The notes: generated from the sequence alone by a model not told the origin. A stretch of 64,000 nucleotides of DNA from CAZXFA01 sp964640085 (GCA_964640085.1 CAZXFA010000003.1:62001-126000); one strand, 5' to 3'. Shown: positions 35,278 to 44,696, counted from the first letter of the stretch. A program made the numbers and translations.

Positions 35278-37815
35278 CTACTCGTACGCGATGGCCTGCA
35301 GGATGTTCAGCCGGGCCGCGCGGCGCGCCGGCAGGATCGCCGCCACGACGCCGGCGACGCCGGCCAGCACGACGTAGACGCCGATCTGGACCCCGGGGAT
35401 CCCGAGCTCGGTGAAGCCCTCCGGCGCGAGCGCCTGCTGCATGATCCACCCGAAGGCGATCCCCACGACCACGCCGAACAGGGCTCCCATCACCGCGATC
35501 AGCACCGCCTCCCACCGGACCATCGACCGAGCCTGTCTCCGGGTCATCCCCACCGCGCGGAGCAACCCGAGCTCCCTCGTCCGCTCGTAGATCGACAGGC
35601 TGAGGGTATTGACGATGCCGAAGACCGCGATGATCACGGCCATCAGCAGGAGCGCCGTCAACAGGTTCAGGACCTGGTTGAGGAACTGCGCGTACTTCTC
35701 GCGGAACGCGGCCTGATCCTGCACGTCGATGTTGGGGAACTCGGCCAGAGCCTGTTCGAGCCCGCGTTGCACGGTCGCGACGTCGGCGCCCGGCTCGACG
35801 CCGACGAAGACCATGAAGTCCAACTGCTGCGAGAAGTGCTCCCGGTACGTACGGAGCGAGACCGCGTAGTTGCCGAGGATCCCGTCCTCCGAGTAGATCA
35901 CGACGATCTGGAGGTCTTGCTGGCCGGTCGCTGCGAACTCCGCCGCCACGCGATCGCCGAGGGTCCACCCGTTGTCGGCCGCCTCGTCCTCGTGGACGGC
36001 GACCGTGTTGGGGAGCGAGAGCGACCGGATCGAACCTCCCACCACCCCCACCTCGGCCACGGCGGGGAACGAGCTCGGATCCACCGCCGTGAGGAATGCC
36101 GACCCCCCGCGAACCCGGAACGCCTGCTGGCGGAGCTCCGAGACGTGCTGGACGCCCGCCACCTGCCGCATCCGGTCGGCGGCCACCGGGCTGAAGCCCG
36201 AGAAGGTGGGAGAGGTCAGGACGAAGTCCGCCCGCAGCGTCCGGTCCAGCGCCGAATCCACGGAGGCCCTCGCCGATGCGCCGAACACCGCCACGAACAC
36301 GACCAGCCCCAGGCCGATCATCAGGGCTGAGGCCGTGGCGGCGGTCCGCCGAGGGTTCCGCATCGCGTTCTCGCGTCCCAGCTTGCCCGAGAGGCCAATG
36401 CCTCGGACCGGGGCGCCGAGCGCGCGGGCGACGGGACCCGAGATCAACGGGGTGAGCATCGCGAGTCCGATGAACGTCACCGCGATCCCGATACCTGCCA
36501 GCTGGAGCGCATTGTCGGGCTGCCCGAACAGCCCGTAGAGCACCGGGATCACGCCGCCCGCCAGCACCAGCACGCCGCTGACGAGGCGGAACCGCAGAGA
36601 CCTGCCGGGCGTGTCCTGGACCTCCCGGAGCGCCTCGACGGGTGCCACCCGGGCGGCGCGGCGGGCGGGCACGACCGCTGCCACGAGGGTCACCAAGGTC
36701 CCGACCGCGATCGAGACCACGAACGTCCGGACCTGGATCACCGTGCCCTCGGTGGGGATGTCGAACCCGGTCGCCGCGAGGAGCCCCTTCAGGGCGATCG
36801 CGATCCCGATCCCGACGACGACTCCGACCGTCGAGGCGACCAGCCCGACCACGATGGCCTCCAGGATCACCGAGGTCATCACCTGTCGCCGGTTCGCGCC
36901 CAGGGCGCGCAGGAGCGCCAGCTCCCGGGTCCGCTGAGCCACGATGATCGCGAACGTGTTGAAGATGATGAACGCGCCCACGAACAGCGCCACAAGGGCG
37001 AACACCAGCAGCGCCGTCCGGAAGAACCCGAGTCCCTCCTCGACCATCTCCTGTTGCTCGGCCGCCACGGCGGCCGCCGAGACGGCCTCCGCGCCCTCGG
37101 GCAGGACCTCCGTGATCCGACGCGTGAGCTCGATCGGCGAGACCCCTTCAGCCGCCACGACCGAGATCGAGTCGAGCTGGGCGCGCCGGCCGAGCACCGC
37201 CTGTGCGGTCCGCAGATCGAACAGCGCCCACGTGGCCCCCAGCAAGCTGTCAGACTCCCCGTACCGGGCGATCCCCACCACCTCGAACTCCTCCGGCGGA
37301 CCCTGGAAGAGGATCTGCACCCGATCGCCGACCTCGATGCCGTGGCCCTCGGCGGTGGAGGCGTCGAGCACCACTTCATCGGCACCCCGCGGAGGCCGTC
37401 CACCGGACGCGATCGTGAACCCGTTCACGTCGTTCCACGACGAGGCCGCCGTCGGGGGTCCCAGCGTGCCGATCGGCTCGCCGGTGGAGGGGTCCACCAC
37501 CTGGGCGAAGCCGAGCACGTCGCCGACCACCTCCGCGACGCCGGGGACCCGCTCGACGACCGGGAGCATCCACTCCGGCAGCGGCTGGCGGTCCTCCATA
37601 CCGCCGTTCGTCGTGGCCTGGAACGCGCTCTCGCTGCGGATCAGGACATCGATCTCGGCCGTGCCCGTCTCGATCAGCTGGTTGAACGAGCGGGTCATCG
37701 TGTCCGTCAGCACGTAGGTGCCGGCCATGAACCCCACGCCGAGCACGATCGCGAGCCCGGTGAGGACCAGGCGAACCTTCCGCGCGAGCAGGCTCCGGAG
37801 CGCGGCCTTGAACAC
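35278..37815 (-). CDS. ABC transporter permease, FtsX/MacB type
   Basis: An 845-residue membrane protein with two FtsX repeats. An N-terminal helix (about 16-36) precedes a large extracytoplasmic MacB_PCD domain, three helices (about 265-400), a linker with two more helices, a second periplasmic-type domain and three final helices. SIYERTRELGLLRAVGMTRRQ and AQRTRELALLRALGANRRQ are the paired conserved loops. Such permeases export lipids, lipoproteins or peptides, or act as mechanotransmitters. GTG at 37815 lies one base after the ATPase gene. Confidence 0.87.
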   Translation of the reverse strand: MFKAALRSLLARKVRLVLTGLAIVLGVGFMAGTYVLTDTMTRSFNQLIETGTAEIDVLIRSESAFQATTNGGMEDRQPLPEWMLPVVERVPGVAEVVGDVLGFAQVVDPSTGEPIGTLGPPTAASSWNDVNGFTIASGGRPPRGADEVVLDASTAEGHGIEVGDRVQILFQGPPEEFEVVGIARYGESDSLLGATWALFDLRTAQAVLGRRAQLDSISVVAAEGVSPIELTRRITEVLPEGAEAVSAAAVAAEQQEMVEEGLGFFRTALLVFALVALFVGAFIIFNTFAIIVAQRTRELALLRALGANRRQVMTSVILEAIVVGLVASTVGVVVGIGIAIALKGLLAATGFDIPTEGTVIQVRTFVVSIAVGTLVTLVAAVVPARRAARVAPVEALREVQDTPGRSLRFRLVSGVLVLAGGVIPVLYGLFGQPDNALQLAGIGIAVTFIGLAMLTPLISGPVARALGAPVRGIGLSGKLGRENAMRNPRRTAATASALMIGLGLVVFVAVFGASARASVDSALDRTLRADFVLTSPTFSGFSPVAADRMRQVAGVQHVSELRQQAFRVRGGSAFLTAVDPSSFPAVAEVGVVGGSIRSLSLPNTVAVHEDEAADNGWTLGDRVAAEFAATGQQDLQIVVIYSEDGILGNYAVSLRTYREHFSQQLDFMVFVGVEPGADVATVQRGLEQALAEFPNIDVQDQAAFREKYAQFLNQVLNLLTALLLMAVIIAVFGIVNTLSLSIYERTRELGLLRAVGMTRRQARSMVRWEAVLIAVMGALFGVVVGIAFGWIMQQALAPEGFTELGIPGVQIGVYVVLAGVAGVVAAILPARRAARLNILQAIAYE

Positions 37816-37816
37816 C

Positions 37817-38578
37817 CTAGGCCTCCAGGAGCTTCAGGCGGTCGAGGATCCGCTCGATCGTGGGCTCGCGCATCTCGTCCACCACGCGTCCGTCGCCGAG
37901 GAACACGATCCGGTCCGCGAAGCTCGCGGCGGCCGCGTCGTGGGTGACCATCACGATCGTCTGGCCGTGCTCGTCGACCGCCCTCCGAAGGAACTCCAGG
38001 AGCTCGTGGCCAGACCTCGAGTCCAGGTTCCCGGTGGGCTCGTCCGCGTAGACGATCTCCGGACGCGACAACAGCGCCCGGGCGCCAGCGACGCGCTGCT
38101 GCTGACCGCCCGAGAGCTCGCTGGGTCGGTGGTCGAGCCGGTCCCGCAGCCCGATGGTGTCGACCACCGTGTCGAACCATCCTCGCTCCGGCCTGCGACC
38201 CGCGATGTCGAGCGGCAGCGTGATGTTCTCCTCGGCCGACAGGGTCGGCACCAGGTTGAACGCCTGGAAGACGAACCCGACCTTCTCGCGTCGCAGCAGC
38301 GTGAGCTGCCGCTCCGACAGGGTGGTGAGGTCCACGTCGCCGATGTAGACGCGGCCCGACGTGGGGACGTCCAGCCCGGCCATGCAGTGCAGGAGCGTGG
38401 ACTTCCCCGACCCGGAGGGGCCCATGATCGCCGAGAAGCCCCCCCGTTCGAACTCGACGGAGACGCCGTCGAGCGCCCGGACCTCCGCCGCCCCCTCCCC
38501 ATAGATCTTGGTCAGGTCGACGGCCCGAGCGGCCGCCGTCCTCGCGCCGGCCGGCGCGAGCTCATCGGTCATGGACAT
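37817..38578 (-). CDS. ABC transporter ATP-binding protein (MacB/LolD type)
   Basis: 253 residues with Walker A GPSGSGKSTLLHCMAG, Q-loop FVFQAFNLVPTLSAEENI, signature LSGGQQQRVAGARALLSRP, Walker B IVYADEPTGNLDS and H-loop VTHDAAAASFADRIVFL. It pairs with the FtsX-type permease just downstream to form one exporter. ATG at 38578. A gap of about 170 bases separates it from the divergent transporter gene and probably holds both promoters. Confidence 0.93.
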   Translation of the reverse strand: MSMTDELAPAGARTAAARAVDLTKIYGEGAAEVRALDGVSVEFERGGFSAIMGPSGSGKSTLLHCMAGLDVPTSGRVYIGDVDLTTLSERQLTLLRREKVGFVFQAFNLVPTLSAEENITLPLDIAGRRPERGWFDTVVDTIGLRDRLDHRPSELSGGQQQRVAGARALLSRPEIVYADEPTGNLDSRSGHELLEFLRRAVDEHGQTIVMVTHDAAAASFADRIVFLGDGRVVDEMREPTIERILDRLKLLEA

Positions 38579-38751
38579 CGGTCACCCCTTTGGCCCTCAG
38601 CGGATGCGCGGTGTGGCCTGCCCACGCTACCCGAGGCGCCCAGGACCGACATCGACCTACGACCGGAGGGCCCTCACGGTGCGGGACCTTCCGGCTGGGT
38701 CCCCGCCACCGGACGGTGACAGCCTGGAACGGACCCGAAGGGGGTGGTGTG

Positions 38752-39399
38752 ATGACCGAGGAGCGCGCGAAGATCGCCGAGCCGGGACCGCTCGGGCTGG
38801 GCGCGTTCGCCCTGACGACGTTCGTGCTGTCCGCCCACAACGCCGGGTGGGCACCCGACGTGATGTGGATCGGCCTGGCCCTGTTCTACGGGGGCCTCGG
38901 ACAGTTCATGGCCGGGATGTGGGAGTTCCGCGCGGGCAACACGTTCGGGGCCACCGCGTTCTCCACCTACGGGGCGTTCTGGCTGAGCCTCGGCGCGTTC
39001 TCGACGCTGCGGCTGTTCGGGGCCGTGCCCCTGGAGGGCGTCGAGCTCCTGGAAGGGCTCGGCTGGTTCCTGCTCGCGTTCGCGATCTTCAACACCTACA
39101 TGCTGCTGTGGAGCTCGCGGGTGAGCGTGGCGGTCTTCCTAGTGTTCCTCGCACTCGAGGTGACCGAGATCCTCCTCGCAGCGGGGTTCTTCCTGGAGGA
39201 CGCCGCGGGCGAGGGGCTCGTGATGATCGGCGGGTACGCGGGCGTCGTGACCGCTGCGATCGCCTGGTACGCCTCGGCGGCCGGCGTCGTGAACTCGATG
39301 GCGGGCCATCCGGTCCTGGCGGTCGGTCCGCCGCTGTGGCGCGAGCGCGAGCCCGGCGCGCCGGTCGCCCGGGCGCCGAGCCCGGCGCGCGCCGCCTGA
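38752..39399 (+). CDS. AceTr (GPR1/FUN34/YaaH) family acetate/succinate transporter
   Basis: A 215-residue membrane protein with six hydrophobic segments. The family opening is PLGLGAFALTTFVLSAHNAG (NPxPLGL-like). FYGGLGQFMAGMWEFRAGNTFGATAFSTYGAFWLS is conserved, quoted here as GQFMAGMWEFRAGNTFG and FSTYGAFW. It would import acetate or succinate with protons. ATG at 38752 has GAAGGGGG 7 bases upstream. It ends in a strong hairpin. Confidence 0.9.
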   Translation: MTEERAKIAEPGPLGLGAFALTTFVLSAHNAGWAPDVMWIGLALFYGGLGQFMAGMWEFRAGNTFGATAFSTYGAFWLSLGAFSTLRLFGAVPLEGVELLEGLGWFLLAFAIFNTYMLLWSSRVSVAVFLVFLALEVTEILLAAGFFLEDAAGEGLVMIGGYAGVVTAAIAWYASAAGVVNSMAGHPVLAVGPPLWREREPGAPVARAPSPARAA

Positions 39400-39403
39400 G
39401 GAA

Positions 39404-39427
39404 CGGCCGCCCGAAGGCGGGCGGCCG
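39404..39427 (+). terminator. hairpin after the acetate transporter gene
   Basis: A perfect 10-bp stem, CGGCCGCCCG pairing with CGGGCGGCCG, closes a 4-base AAGG loop 4 bases after the stop codon. No U-run follows on either strand. It also lies just after the tRNA-Val gene that reads towards it, so it may serve both. Confidence 0.7.
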
Positions 39428-39434
39428 ACGGACG

Positions 39435-39506
39435 TGGGCGCGACAGGTTTCGAACCTGTGACCTCTCGCGTGTGAGGCGAGCGCTCTCCCGCTGAGCTAC
39501 GCGCCC
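39435..39506 (-). tRNA. tRNA-Val (anticodon CAC)
   Basis: The minus strand folds into a full cloverleaf: acceptor GGGCGCG pairs with CGCGCCC, D arm GCTC/GAGC, anticodon stem CTCGC/GCGAG with loop CTCACAC (anticodon CAC reads GUG), T arm ACAGG-TTCGAAA-CCTGT. Discriminator A; CCA is not encoded. Confidence 0.95.
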
Positions 39507-39766
39507 GCGCAAGCTCACGATAGCACCCCGGAGCGTGGGATCCGGACCGGATAGGAGACGGCGGCGCGTGCCCGCGTCGCGCCGCCGTCCATCGCCGAGC
39601 CTCGCAGCTCGGACGATCGGGGTAAGTGTGGCACCTGCAAGTCGTCCGACGCAAGCCCGGGCTGGGGCGAAGCGCTCGGTCACCGTTCGGGGTGTCGGGA
39701 TCGGCGATCACGGGTAGGGTCGAGCACCGTCGTGGTCACCGAGGCCGCATCGTTCGAGGTTCGACC

Positions 39767-41215
39767 GTGAGGGACCGTCGGATCGGGATCGCGGTGACGG
39801 CCGCGGTCCTCGCGTTCGTGCTCGCCGCCGGCCCCTGGTTCGGCGGGTCCGATGACAACGGTCCGGCGGTCGTCGCCCCCTCGCCGATCGGGTCCTCACC
39901 CGTTCCGCTCGCCCCGACGCCGTCGGTCGTCCCCAAGCTCCTGGTCCAGACGGGGCAGGTCAGCGGTCGGGGTCCGGCGGGAACGGCCCCTCGATCCCGC
40001 CTGCGGTCCGCCGCGGCCGCGATCCGCGCCACGCTGACCGAGCTCTACACGGCTGGCTTCCTGGATCCACAGTCGCTCGACGCCGGTGGGGGCCTCCGGC
40101 TCCTCCGGCTGTTCGACCGGGGGGTGCGAGGTCGGGCCAGGAAGGACGTTGGCGAGCTCACGCTCGGCCGCACCGCCCGGGCGCTGGATGAGATCCGCCC
40201 CCGACGGGCTCTCCTGTCGATCCGCTTCCTGACCGACCGATCGCACCGCCCGATCACGGCCTTCGCCGAGATGGACTTCGCAGCCACCGGCGTCGCCGGT
40301 GATGCCGAGCTCGCGGTCCGTCATCGAGGACGCTACGTGCTCCGCCGCGTGAGCGATGGTTGGAGGATCGCCGCCTACAAGGTCCGCTCGCGGGTGCCGA
40401 GCCCCGGCCAGGTTCGCGCGGAGGCGCGCGTAGCTTCGGGGGCCCCGGCGGTTCCCTCGCGGCACCTGCTGTTCGTCCTGGTCATCGGGAGCGACGCCCG
40501 TCCCGGGCAGGCGGTCCAGCGCGCCCGGGCGGACTCGATCCACCTTGTGGGGGTGAACCCTGGACGGGACCGCGCCTCGATCGTCGGGATCCCGCGCGAC
40601 TCGTACGTGACGATCCCCGGCGCCGGCACGGACAAGATCAACGCCGCCCTGGTCCGCGGCGGTCCCGACCTGCTGGTGGCGACCGTCGAGCGGCTGGCCG
40701 GGATCCGGATCGACGGGTACGTGCTGACCGGGTTCGAGGGATTCGATGCGCTCGTGAGCGCGATCGGCGGGCTCGATCTCGTCGTCCCCTACCAGATGAG
40801 CGACCGAGCCTCGCACGCCCGGTTCCGGCAGGGTCCCACGCACCTGTCGGGGCGCGAGGCGCTGGCCTTCTCCCGCAACCGGCACGACGCGCCCGGCGGC
40901 GACTTCGGTCGCAGCCTGAACCAGGGACGGGTGCTGATCGCCGCGTTGCGCGGTCTCCAGGCGGCGATGCGATCAGACCGCGTGGGCCTGCTGCCCTGGG
41001 CGCTCGCCGGGGACCGGCACCTGCGGACCGACCTGAGCCTGCGCCACCTCGTGGACCTGGGTCTGGCCGCCGAACGGATCGACCCGGACCGCGTCGGGAA
41101 CACCGTGGTGCCCGGGCGCGTGGGGTCCGCCGGGGGTCGGAGCGTGGTCTTCCTCTCCACCGGGGCGGACACGGTCTTCCGCGACCTGGCCCGGGACGCC
41201 ATCCTCGAGCGCTGA
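39767..41215 (+). CDS. LytR-CpsA-Psr (LCP) family cell-wall ligase
   Basis: A 482-residue membrane-anchored protein that in this family joins polyprenyl-linked glycopolymers to peptidoglycan. One N-terminal membrane helix (about 5-22) is followed by an extra domain of about 180 residues without clear relatives and the LCP domain from about residue 235: LVIGSDARPG, RADSIHLVGVNPGRD, SIVGIPRDSYVTIPG and HLSGREALAFSRNRHD, with the conserved Arg and Asp residues of the phospholipid site. GTG at 39767 is chosen; a longer ATG frame begins at 39626. Confidence 0.85.
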   Translation: MRDRRIGIAVTAAVLAFVLAAGPWFGGSDDNGPAVVAPSPIGSSPVPLAPTPSVVPKLLVQTGQVSGRGPAGTAPRSRLRSAAAAIRATLTELYTAGFLDPQSLDAGGGLRLLRLFDRGVRGRARKDVGELTLGRTARALDEIRPRRALLSIRFLTDRSHRPITAFAEMDFAATGVAGDAELAVRHRGRYVLRRVSDGWRIAAYKVRSRVPSPGQVRAEARVASGAPAVPSRHLLFVLVIGSDARPGQAVQRARADSIHLVGVNPGRDRASIVGIPRDSYVTIPGAGTDKINAALVRGGPDLLVATVERLAGIRIDGYVLTGFEGFDALVSAIGGLDLVVPYQMSDRASHARFRQGPTHLSGREALAFSRNRHDAPGGDFGRSLNQGRVLIAALRGLQAAMRSDRVGLLPWALAGDRHLRTDLSLRHLVDLGLAAERIDPDRVGNTVVPGRVGSAGGRSVVFLSTGADTVFRDLARDAILER

Positions 41216-41218
41216 GCC

Positions 41219-41245
41219 GTCTGCCCTTCGGGTCGAGGGGCAGAC
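41219..41245. terminator. bidirectional hairpin between LCP and SthA-like genes
   Basis: GTCTGCCC pairs with GGGCAGAC around an 11-base loop, filling the 31-base gap between the convergent stop codons. It can end both transcripts. Confidence 0.65.
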
Positions 41246-41246
41246 C

Positions 41247-42629
41247 TCAGCCCAGGCGCTGGAGGCCGTCGTAGGCCGCGTACTTGTAGGCCTCCGACAG
41301 CGTCGGCACGTTGAAGGTCGAGTGGATGAAGTAGTCGATCGTCCCGCCCGCGTGGAGCACCGCCTGCCCGATGTGGATCAGCTCGGCGGCGTCCTCGCCC
41401 AGGATGTGGACGCCGAGCAGCCGGCGATCGCCGCGTTCGAACACCAGCTTGACCATGCCCTCGATGGACCCGGCGATCCGGGCGCGCGCGTTGGCCTCGA
41501 ACCGCGAACGGCCGGAGACGACGTCGATCCCAGCCTCGCGCGCCGCCTGCTCGGTCATCCCGACCATCCCCACCTCCGGGACCGAGTAGACGCCGAAGGG
41601 CGGCAAGGGATCCACGGTCTCCTTGAATGGGATGTCGAACGCGTGACAGGCAGCCACCCGTCCCTGCTCCATCGCCACCGAGGCGAGCCCCGGCGGGCCG
41701 ATCACGTCGCCAGCGGCGTAGATGCCCTCGGCCGAGGTCCGGTAGGTCTCGTCGACCGCGATCCGCCCCCGCTCGTCGGCGCGCACGCCCACTTCCTCCA
41801 GGCCCAGCGTCTCGGTGGTGCCGGCGCGTCCGGCGGCGAAGAGCACCGCGTCGGTCTCCAGCGCCTCACCGCCGGAGAGCGAGAGCGTGAGCGCGCCGTC
41901 CACGCGCTCGGTGCGCGTGACGCTCGTCCCGGTGAGGATCCGCATGTCCCGGCCCCGGAACACCTCGGCCAAGGCCTCGGAGATCTCGACGTCGGCGAGG
42001 GGAAGGACGTGGGATCCACGGTCGATCAGGGTGACCTCCGCACCGAGCGCGAGGAAGATCGACGCGTACTCGCAGCCCACGGCGCCGCCCCCGACCACCA
42101 CGAACCGGGACGGGATCCGGCGGATCTCGAGGATCGACTCCGAGTCGTGCACGTCGGGGTCCTCGAACGGCACACCCGGCGGGTGGAACGGTCGGGAGCC
42201 GGTGGCGATCAGCACCACGTCGCCCTGGAGCGCGCGCTCGCCGTCGTCGGTGACCACGCGGACGGTCCGGTCGGGCCCCAGACGCGCCTCCCCGTGCACC
42301 AGCTCGATCCCGTGCCGCTCGATGTTCTGGCTGACCGCCTGGACCGAGAGCTCCACGACCTCGGCGGTCCGGGCCCGCATCCGCTCGAGCACCGTGTCGC
42401 GCGTGAGCTCCATCCCGAGCCCGTACAGGTCGCGGCGCCGGAACCCGGTCAGGTACAGGGCCGCCTCCCGCAGCGTCTTGGTCGGGACGCCGGTCTTGCT
42501 CGCGGCCGAGCCCCCCGGGTCGCGGCGGCGGTCGACGATCGCCACGCGGTGGTCGAAGTACGCGGCCTGGGCCGCGGCCTTCTCGCCCGCGGGTCCCGCG
42601 CCGATCACGACGAGGTCGAACCGCTCCAT
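41247..42629 (-). CDS. SthA-like NAD(P)+ transhydrogenase flavoprotein without the redox cysteine
   Basis: A 460-residue FAD-dependent oxidoreductase of the pyridine nucleotide-disulfide family, closest in layout to soluble (Si-specific) transhydrogenase, which balances NADPH and NADH. FAD site VVIGAGPAGEKAAAQAAYF, NAD site VVVGGGAVGCEYASIFLALG, second FAD motif GIYAAGDVIGPPGLA and a dimer domain with VPTLSEAYKYAAYDGL. The normal disulfide region reads GGSAASKTGVPTKTLREAA and has no Cys, so a disulfide reductase is excluded. ATG at 42629; a GTG two codons earlier is also possible. Confidence 0.82.
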   Translation of the reverse strand: MERFDLVVIGAGPAGEKAAAQAAYFDHRVAIVDRRRDPGGSAASKTGVPTKTLREAALYLTGFRRRDLYGLGMELTRDTVLERMRARTAEVVELSVQAVSQNIERHGIELVHGEARLGPDRTVRVVTDDGERALQGDVVLIATGSRPFHPPGVPFEDPDVHDSESILEIRRIPSRFVVVGGGAVGCEYASIFLALGAEVTLIDRGSHVLPLADVEISEALAEVFRGRDMRILTGTSVTRTERVDGALTLSLSGGEALETDAVLFAAGRAGTTETLGLEEVGVRADERGRIAVDETYRTSAEGIYAAGDVIGPPGLASVAMEQGRVAACHAFDIPFKETVDPLPPFGVYSVPEVGMVGMTEQAAREAGIDVVSGRSRFEANARARIAGSIEGMVKLVFERGDRRLLGVHILGEDAAELIHIGQAVLHAGGTIDYFIHSTFNVPTLSEAYKYAAYDGLQRLG

Positions 42630-42740
42630 GGTCACGGTGGGACAGGCTACGACGCCGGGGTCACGGTCGCCCCGCCGAACGGGTTTCGGAGGCCCACGCG
42701 TCGGGGAGGTATCCGACGAGAGGGCCGGAAGGAGGACGCC

Positions 42741-42986
42741 GTGCCGAGATCGCAGATCAAGGACGAGGAGCGGTACCGCAAGCTCCGCCAGCAGGGAGAG
42801 AGCAAGGAGAAGGCGGCCAGGATCGCCAACACGCCCCGGACGCAGGCCGGGAAGCGCGGGGGCTCGTCGCCGCCGTACGAGGAGTGGTCGAAGGACGAGC
42901 TCTACCAGCGGGCGAAGGAGATCGGCATCGAGGGGCGTTCGGACATGAGCAAGCGGGAGCTCATCTCGGCGATGCGCAACCACTGA
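42741..42986 (+). CDS. small Rho-N domain protein
   Basis: An 81-residue, highly charged protein. The first half is basic (EERYRKLRQQGESKEKAARIAN) and shown here as RKLRQQGESKEKAARIAN; the second half carries a Rho-N/SAP-like helix-extended-helix motif (ELYQRAKEIGIEGRSDMSKR). This suggests nucleic-acid binding; no function is known. Common as a stand-alone gene in actinobacteria. GTG at 42741 has GGAAGGAGG upstream. Followed by a strong hairpin. Confidence 0.82.
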   Translation: MPRSQIKDEERYRKLRQQGESKEKAARIANTPRTQAGKRGGSSPPYEEWSKDELYQRAKEIGIEGRSDMSKRELISAMRNH

Positions 42987-42993
42987 GCATCGA

Positions 42994-43032
42994 GGTCCTG
43001 ATCGTGCCGCCGCGGCGGCCGCGATCAGGACC
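42994..43032. terminator. bidirectional hairpin after the Rho-N gene, reaching into the HD-GYP/LuxR stop
   Basis: GGTCCTGATCG pairs with CGATCAGGACC over 11 bp, with a second inner palindrome (GCCGCC/GGCGGC) in the loop. The right arm covers the last codons and stop of the convergent regulator gene. Confidence 0.7.
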
Positions 43033-44563
43033 GTAGGAGCCCGTGCTCCATCGCGAACATCGCGGCCCCGGCCCGCGTGGAGACGCCGATCTTGGCGTAC
43101 GCGTGCTGCACGTGATGCTCGGCCGTCCGCCGGGAGATGAACAGGGCCTCGGCGATCGCCTTGTTCGACAGGCCCCTGGCCACCAAGCGGAGCACCTCGA
43201 CCTCGCGGTCGGAGAGGCCCGCGGGCCACGCGGCCCGGGCGGGGGCCGACCGACCCGCCGCCTCCAGGATCGCGCGGGCGCACTCCGGGTCCAGGCGACC
43301 GGCCTTCGCCTCGGCGGTCACCAGCTCGGCGGCCTCCGCGGGATCGTGGGCGGGCCGGTGCGGACGGGCCTCCGTCAGCGCGTGGAACACGTCCGCCGCC
43401 GCCAGCAGGCGGGACTCCGCCGGGACCTCGACGGCCGAGGCTCCGTGGTGGTACCCGGACCCGTCCTGACGTTCGTGGTGCATCCCGGCGATCCGCGCCA
43501 GCGGCCGCAACGCCTCCGAGCGCGAGAGGACGCGTTCGGTGTGGTACGGATGCAGCCGGATCTCTTCCCATTCCCGGGTGGTGGGCGCCCCCGGCTTCTC
43601 CCACACGCCCGCCCCCACCGCGGTCCGGCCGAGGTCGTGCAGCAGGGCCGCCAACCGGACCGCCCGCGGATCGGGGAGCCCCACGCGTCCGGCGGCCGCC
43701 GTCGCGAGCCCCGCCACCCCCGACGAGTGCCCGAGGGTGAACGTGGTCTTCAGGTCCACCATGTCGGCGAAGGCCTCGGCCACGGTGTCCAGGAGGTCGT
43801 CGGGGACCCGCAACACCGGTTCGGGCTCGGCCGCCAGGACCGCGACCCACGGGTCCTCCTCCTCGAGCCGCCCCAGCGTCGAGGGCCCGACGTCGCGGAA
43901 CGCCTCCGCCACCGCGGGGTCGAACCATCCGCCCGAGCGACGCTCGATCATCGCGAGCGCGGCCTCCGGGCCGCCGAGACGGTGGAAGATGACCGCCTGC
44001 GTCGCCGGCTCGGCGATCCGGGCGGGCAGCGCGACGTCCTCGCCCCGCAGGCCCTGGGGCGCTCCCTTCCCGTCCCAGCGCTCGAGGCTCTCGTCCAGCG
44101 CCCGGCGGACCCCTTCGCCGAACCCCAGGCGCCTGGCCATCCCGCTCGCCACCTCGCACACGGCCCGCGCGATCGTCCGGTCGGCCTCCTTCCCCGTCAT
44201 CGCCGCTCGGACGACGTATCGGGGGCGACCGAGGCCGGCGCCCCGGCCGGTGAGCCGCATCAACCCGAACAGCTCCCCGGGACGGCTCACGTCGGTCCGC
44301 TCGGCGACCACCCGCATCCCCAGGTCGTCGGGACCGAACCAGTACGACTCCTCGTGCGAGGTCGCGGTGCATCCGAGGTGCTTAAGGAGCGTCGTGTAGA
44401 AGACGTCGGCGACCTCGGGCTCGGGCAGGTCGATCCCCCTGGCTATCTCGGTGGCCACGACCGTTGCCCGGATCGCCTTCTCCGGCGGCTGACCCATCGC
44501 CAGATCGGTCGTGAGGGATAGGGCCGCCAGAAGGTCGGCCAGGCGGAGCTCTCTTCCGGCCAC
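43025..44563 (-). CDS. HD-GYP-type phosphohydrolase fused to a LuxR DNA-binding domain
   Basis: A 512-residue cytosolic regulator. An N-terminal helical region with a degenerate HD-like part (LLKHLGCTATSHEE) is followed by an HD-GYP domain at about residues 270-420 (AALLHDLGRTAVG, HPYHTERVL, MHHERQDGSGYH in place of HHERxDGxGYP) and a C-terminal LuxR helix-turn-helix (LSDREVEVLRLVARGLSNKAI, quoted as LSDREVEVLRLVARG). HD-GYP domains degrade cyclic di-GMP, so it may sense or hydrolyse such a nucleotide and control genes. GTG at 44563 has GGGGAGG upstream and a TATCCT hexamer at 44589-44594. Divergent from an MFS gene. Confidence 0.82.
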   Translation of the reverse strand: MAGRELRLADLLAALSLTTDLAMGQPPEKAIRATVVATEIARGIDLPEPEVADVFYTTLLKHLGCTATSHEESYWFGPDDLGMRVVAERTDVSRPGELFGLMRLTGRGAGLGRPRYVVRAAMTGKEADRTIARAVCEVASGMARRLGFGEGVRRALDESLERWDGKGAPQGLRGEDVALPARIAEPATQAVIFHRLGGPEAALAMIERRSGGWFDPAVAEAFRDVGPSTLGRLEEEDPWVAVLAAEPEPVLRVPDDLLDTVAEAFADMVDLKTTFTLGHSSGVAGLATAAAGRVGLPDPRAVRLAALLHDLGRTAVGAGVWEKPGAPTTREWEEIRLHPYHTERVLSRSEALRPLARIAGMHHERQDGSGYHHGASAVEVPAESRLLAAADVFHALTEARPHRPAHDPAEAAELVTAEAKAGRLDPECARAILEAAGRSAPARAAWPAGLSDREVEVLRLVARGLSNKAIAEALFISRRTAEHHVQHAYAKIGVSTRAGAAMFAMEHGLLRS

Positions 44564-44696
44564 GACGCCTCCCCGGTCCGGATGGCCAAGGATAGGCGGG
44601 CTCGGCGCTCCCAGCCGAAAGGATGGGCAGTCCTACCGATGCTCGCTCGGACCTCACCCGGGCATCCTCCGGGGGACGAGCGAGGAGGAAAGGGAC

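Noticed and set aside
41247..44372. One continuous 1041-codon minus-strand frame
   Set aside because: Only the part below 42629 is a real gene (SthA-like). The rest is another frame of the HD-GYP/LuxR gene and antisense to the Rho-N gene.
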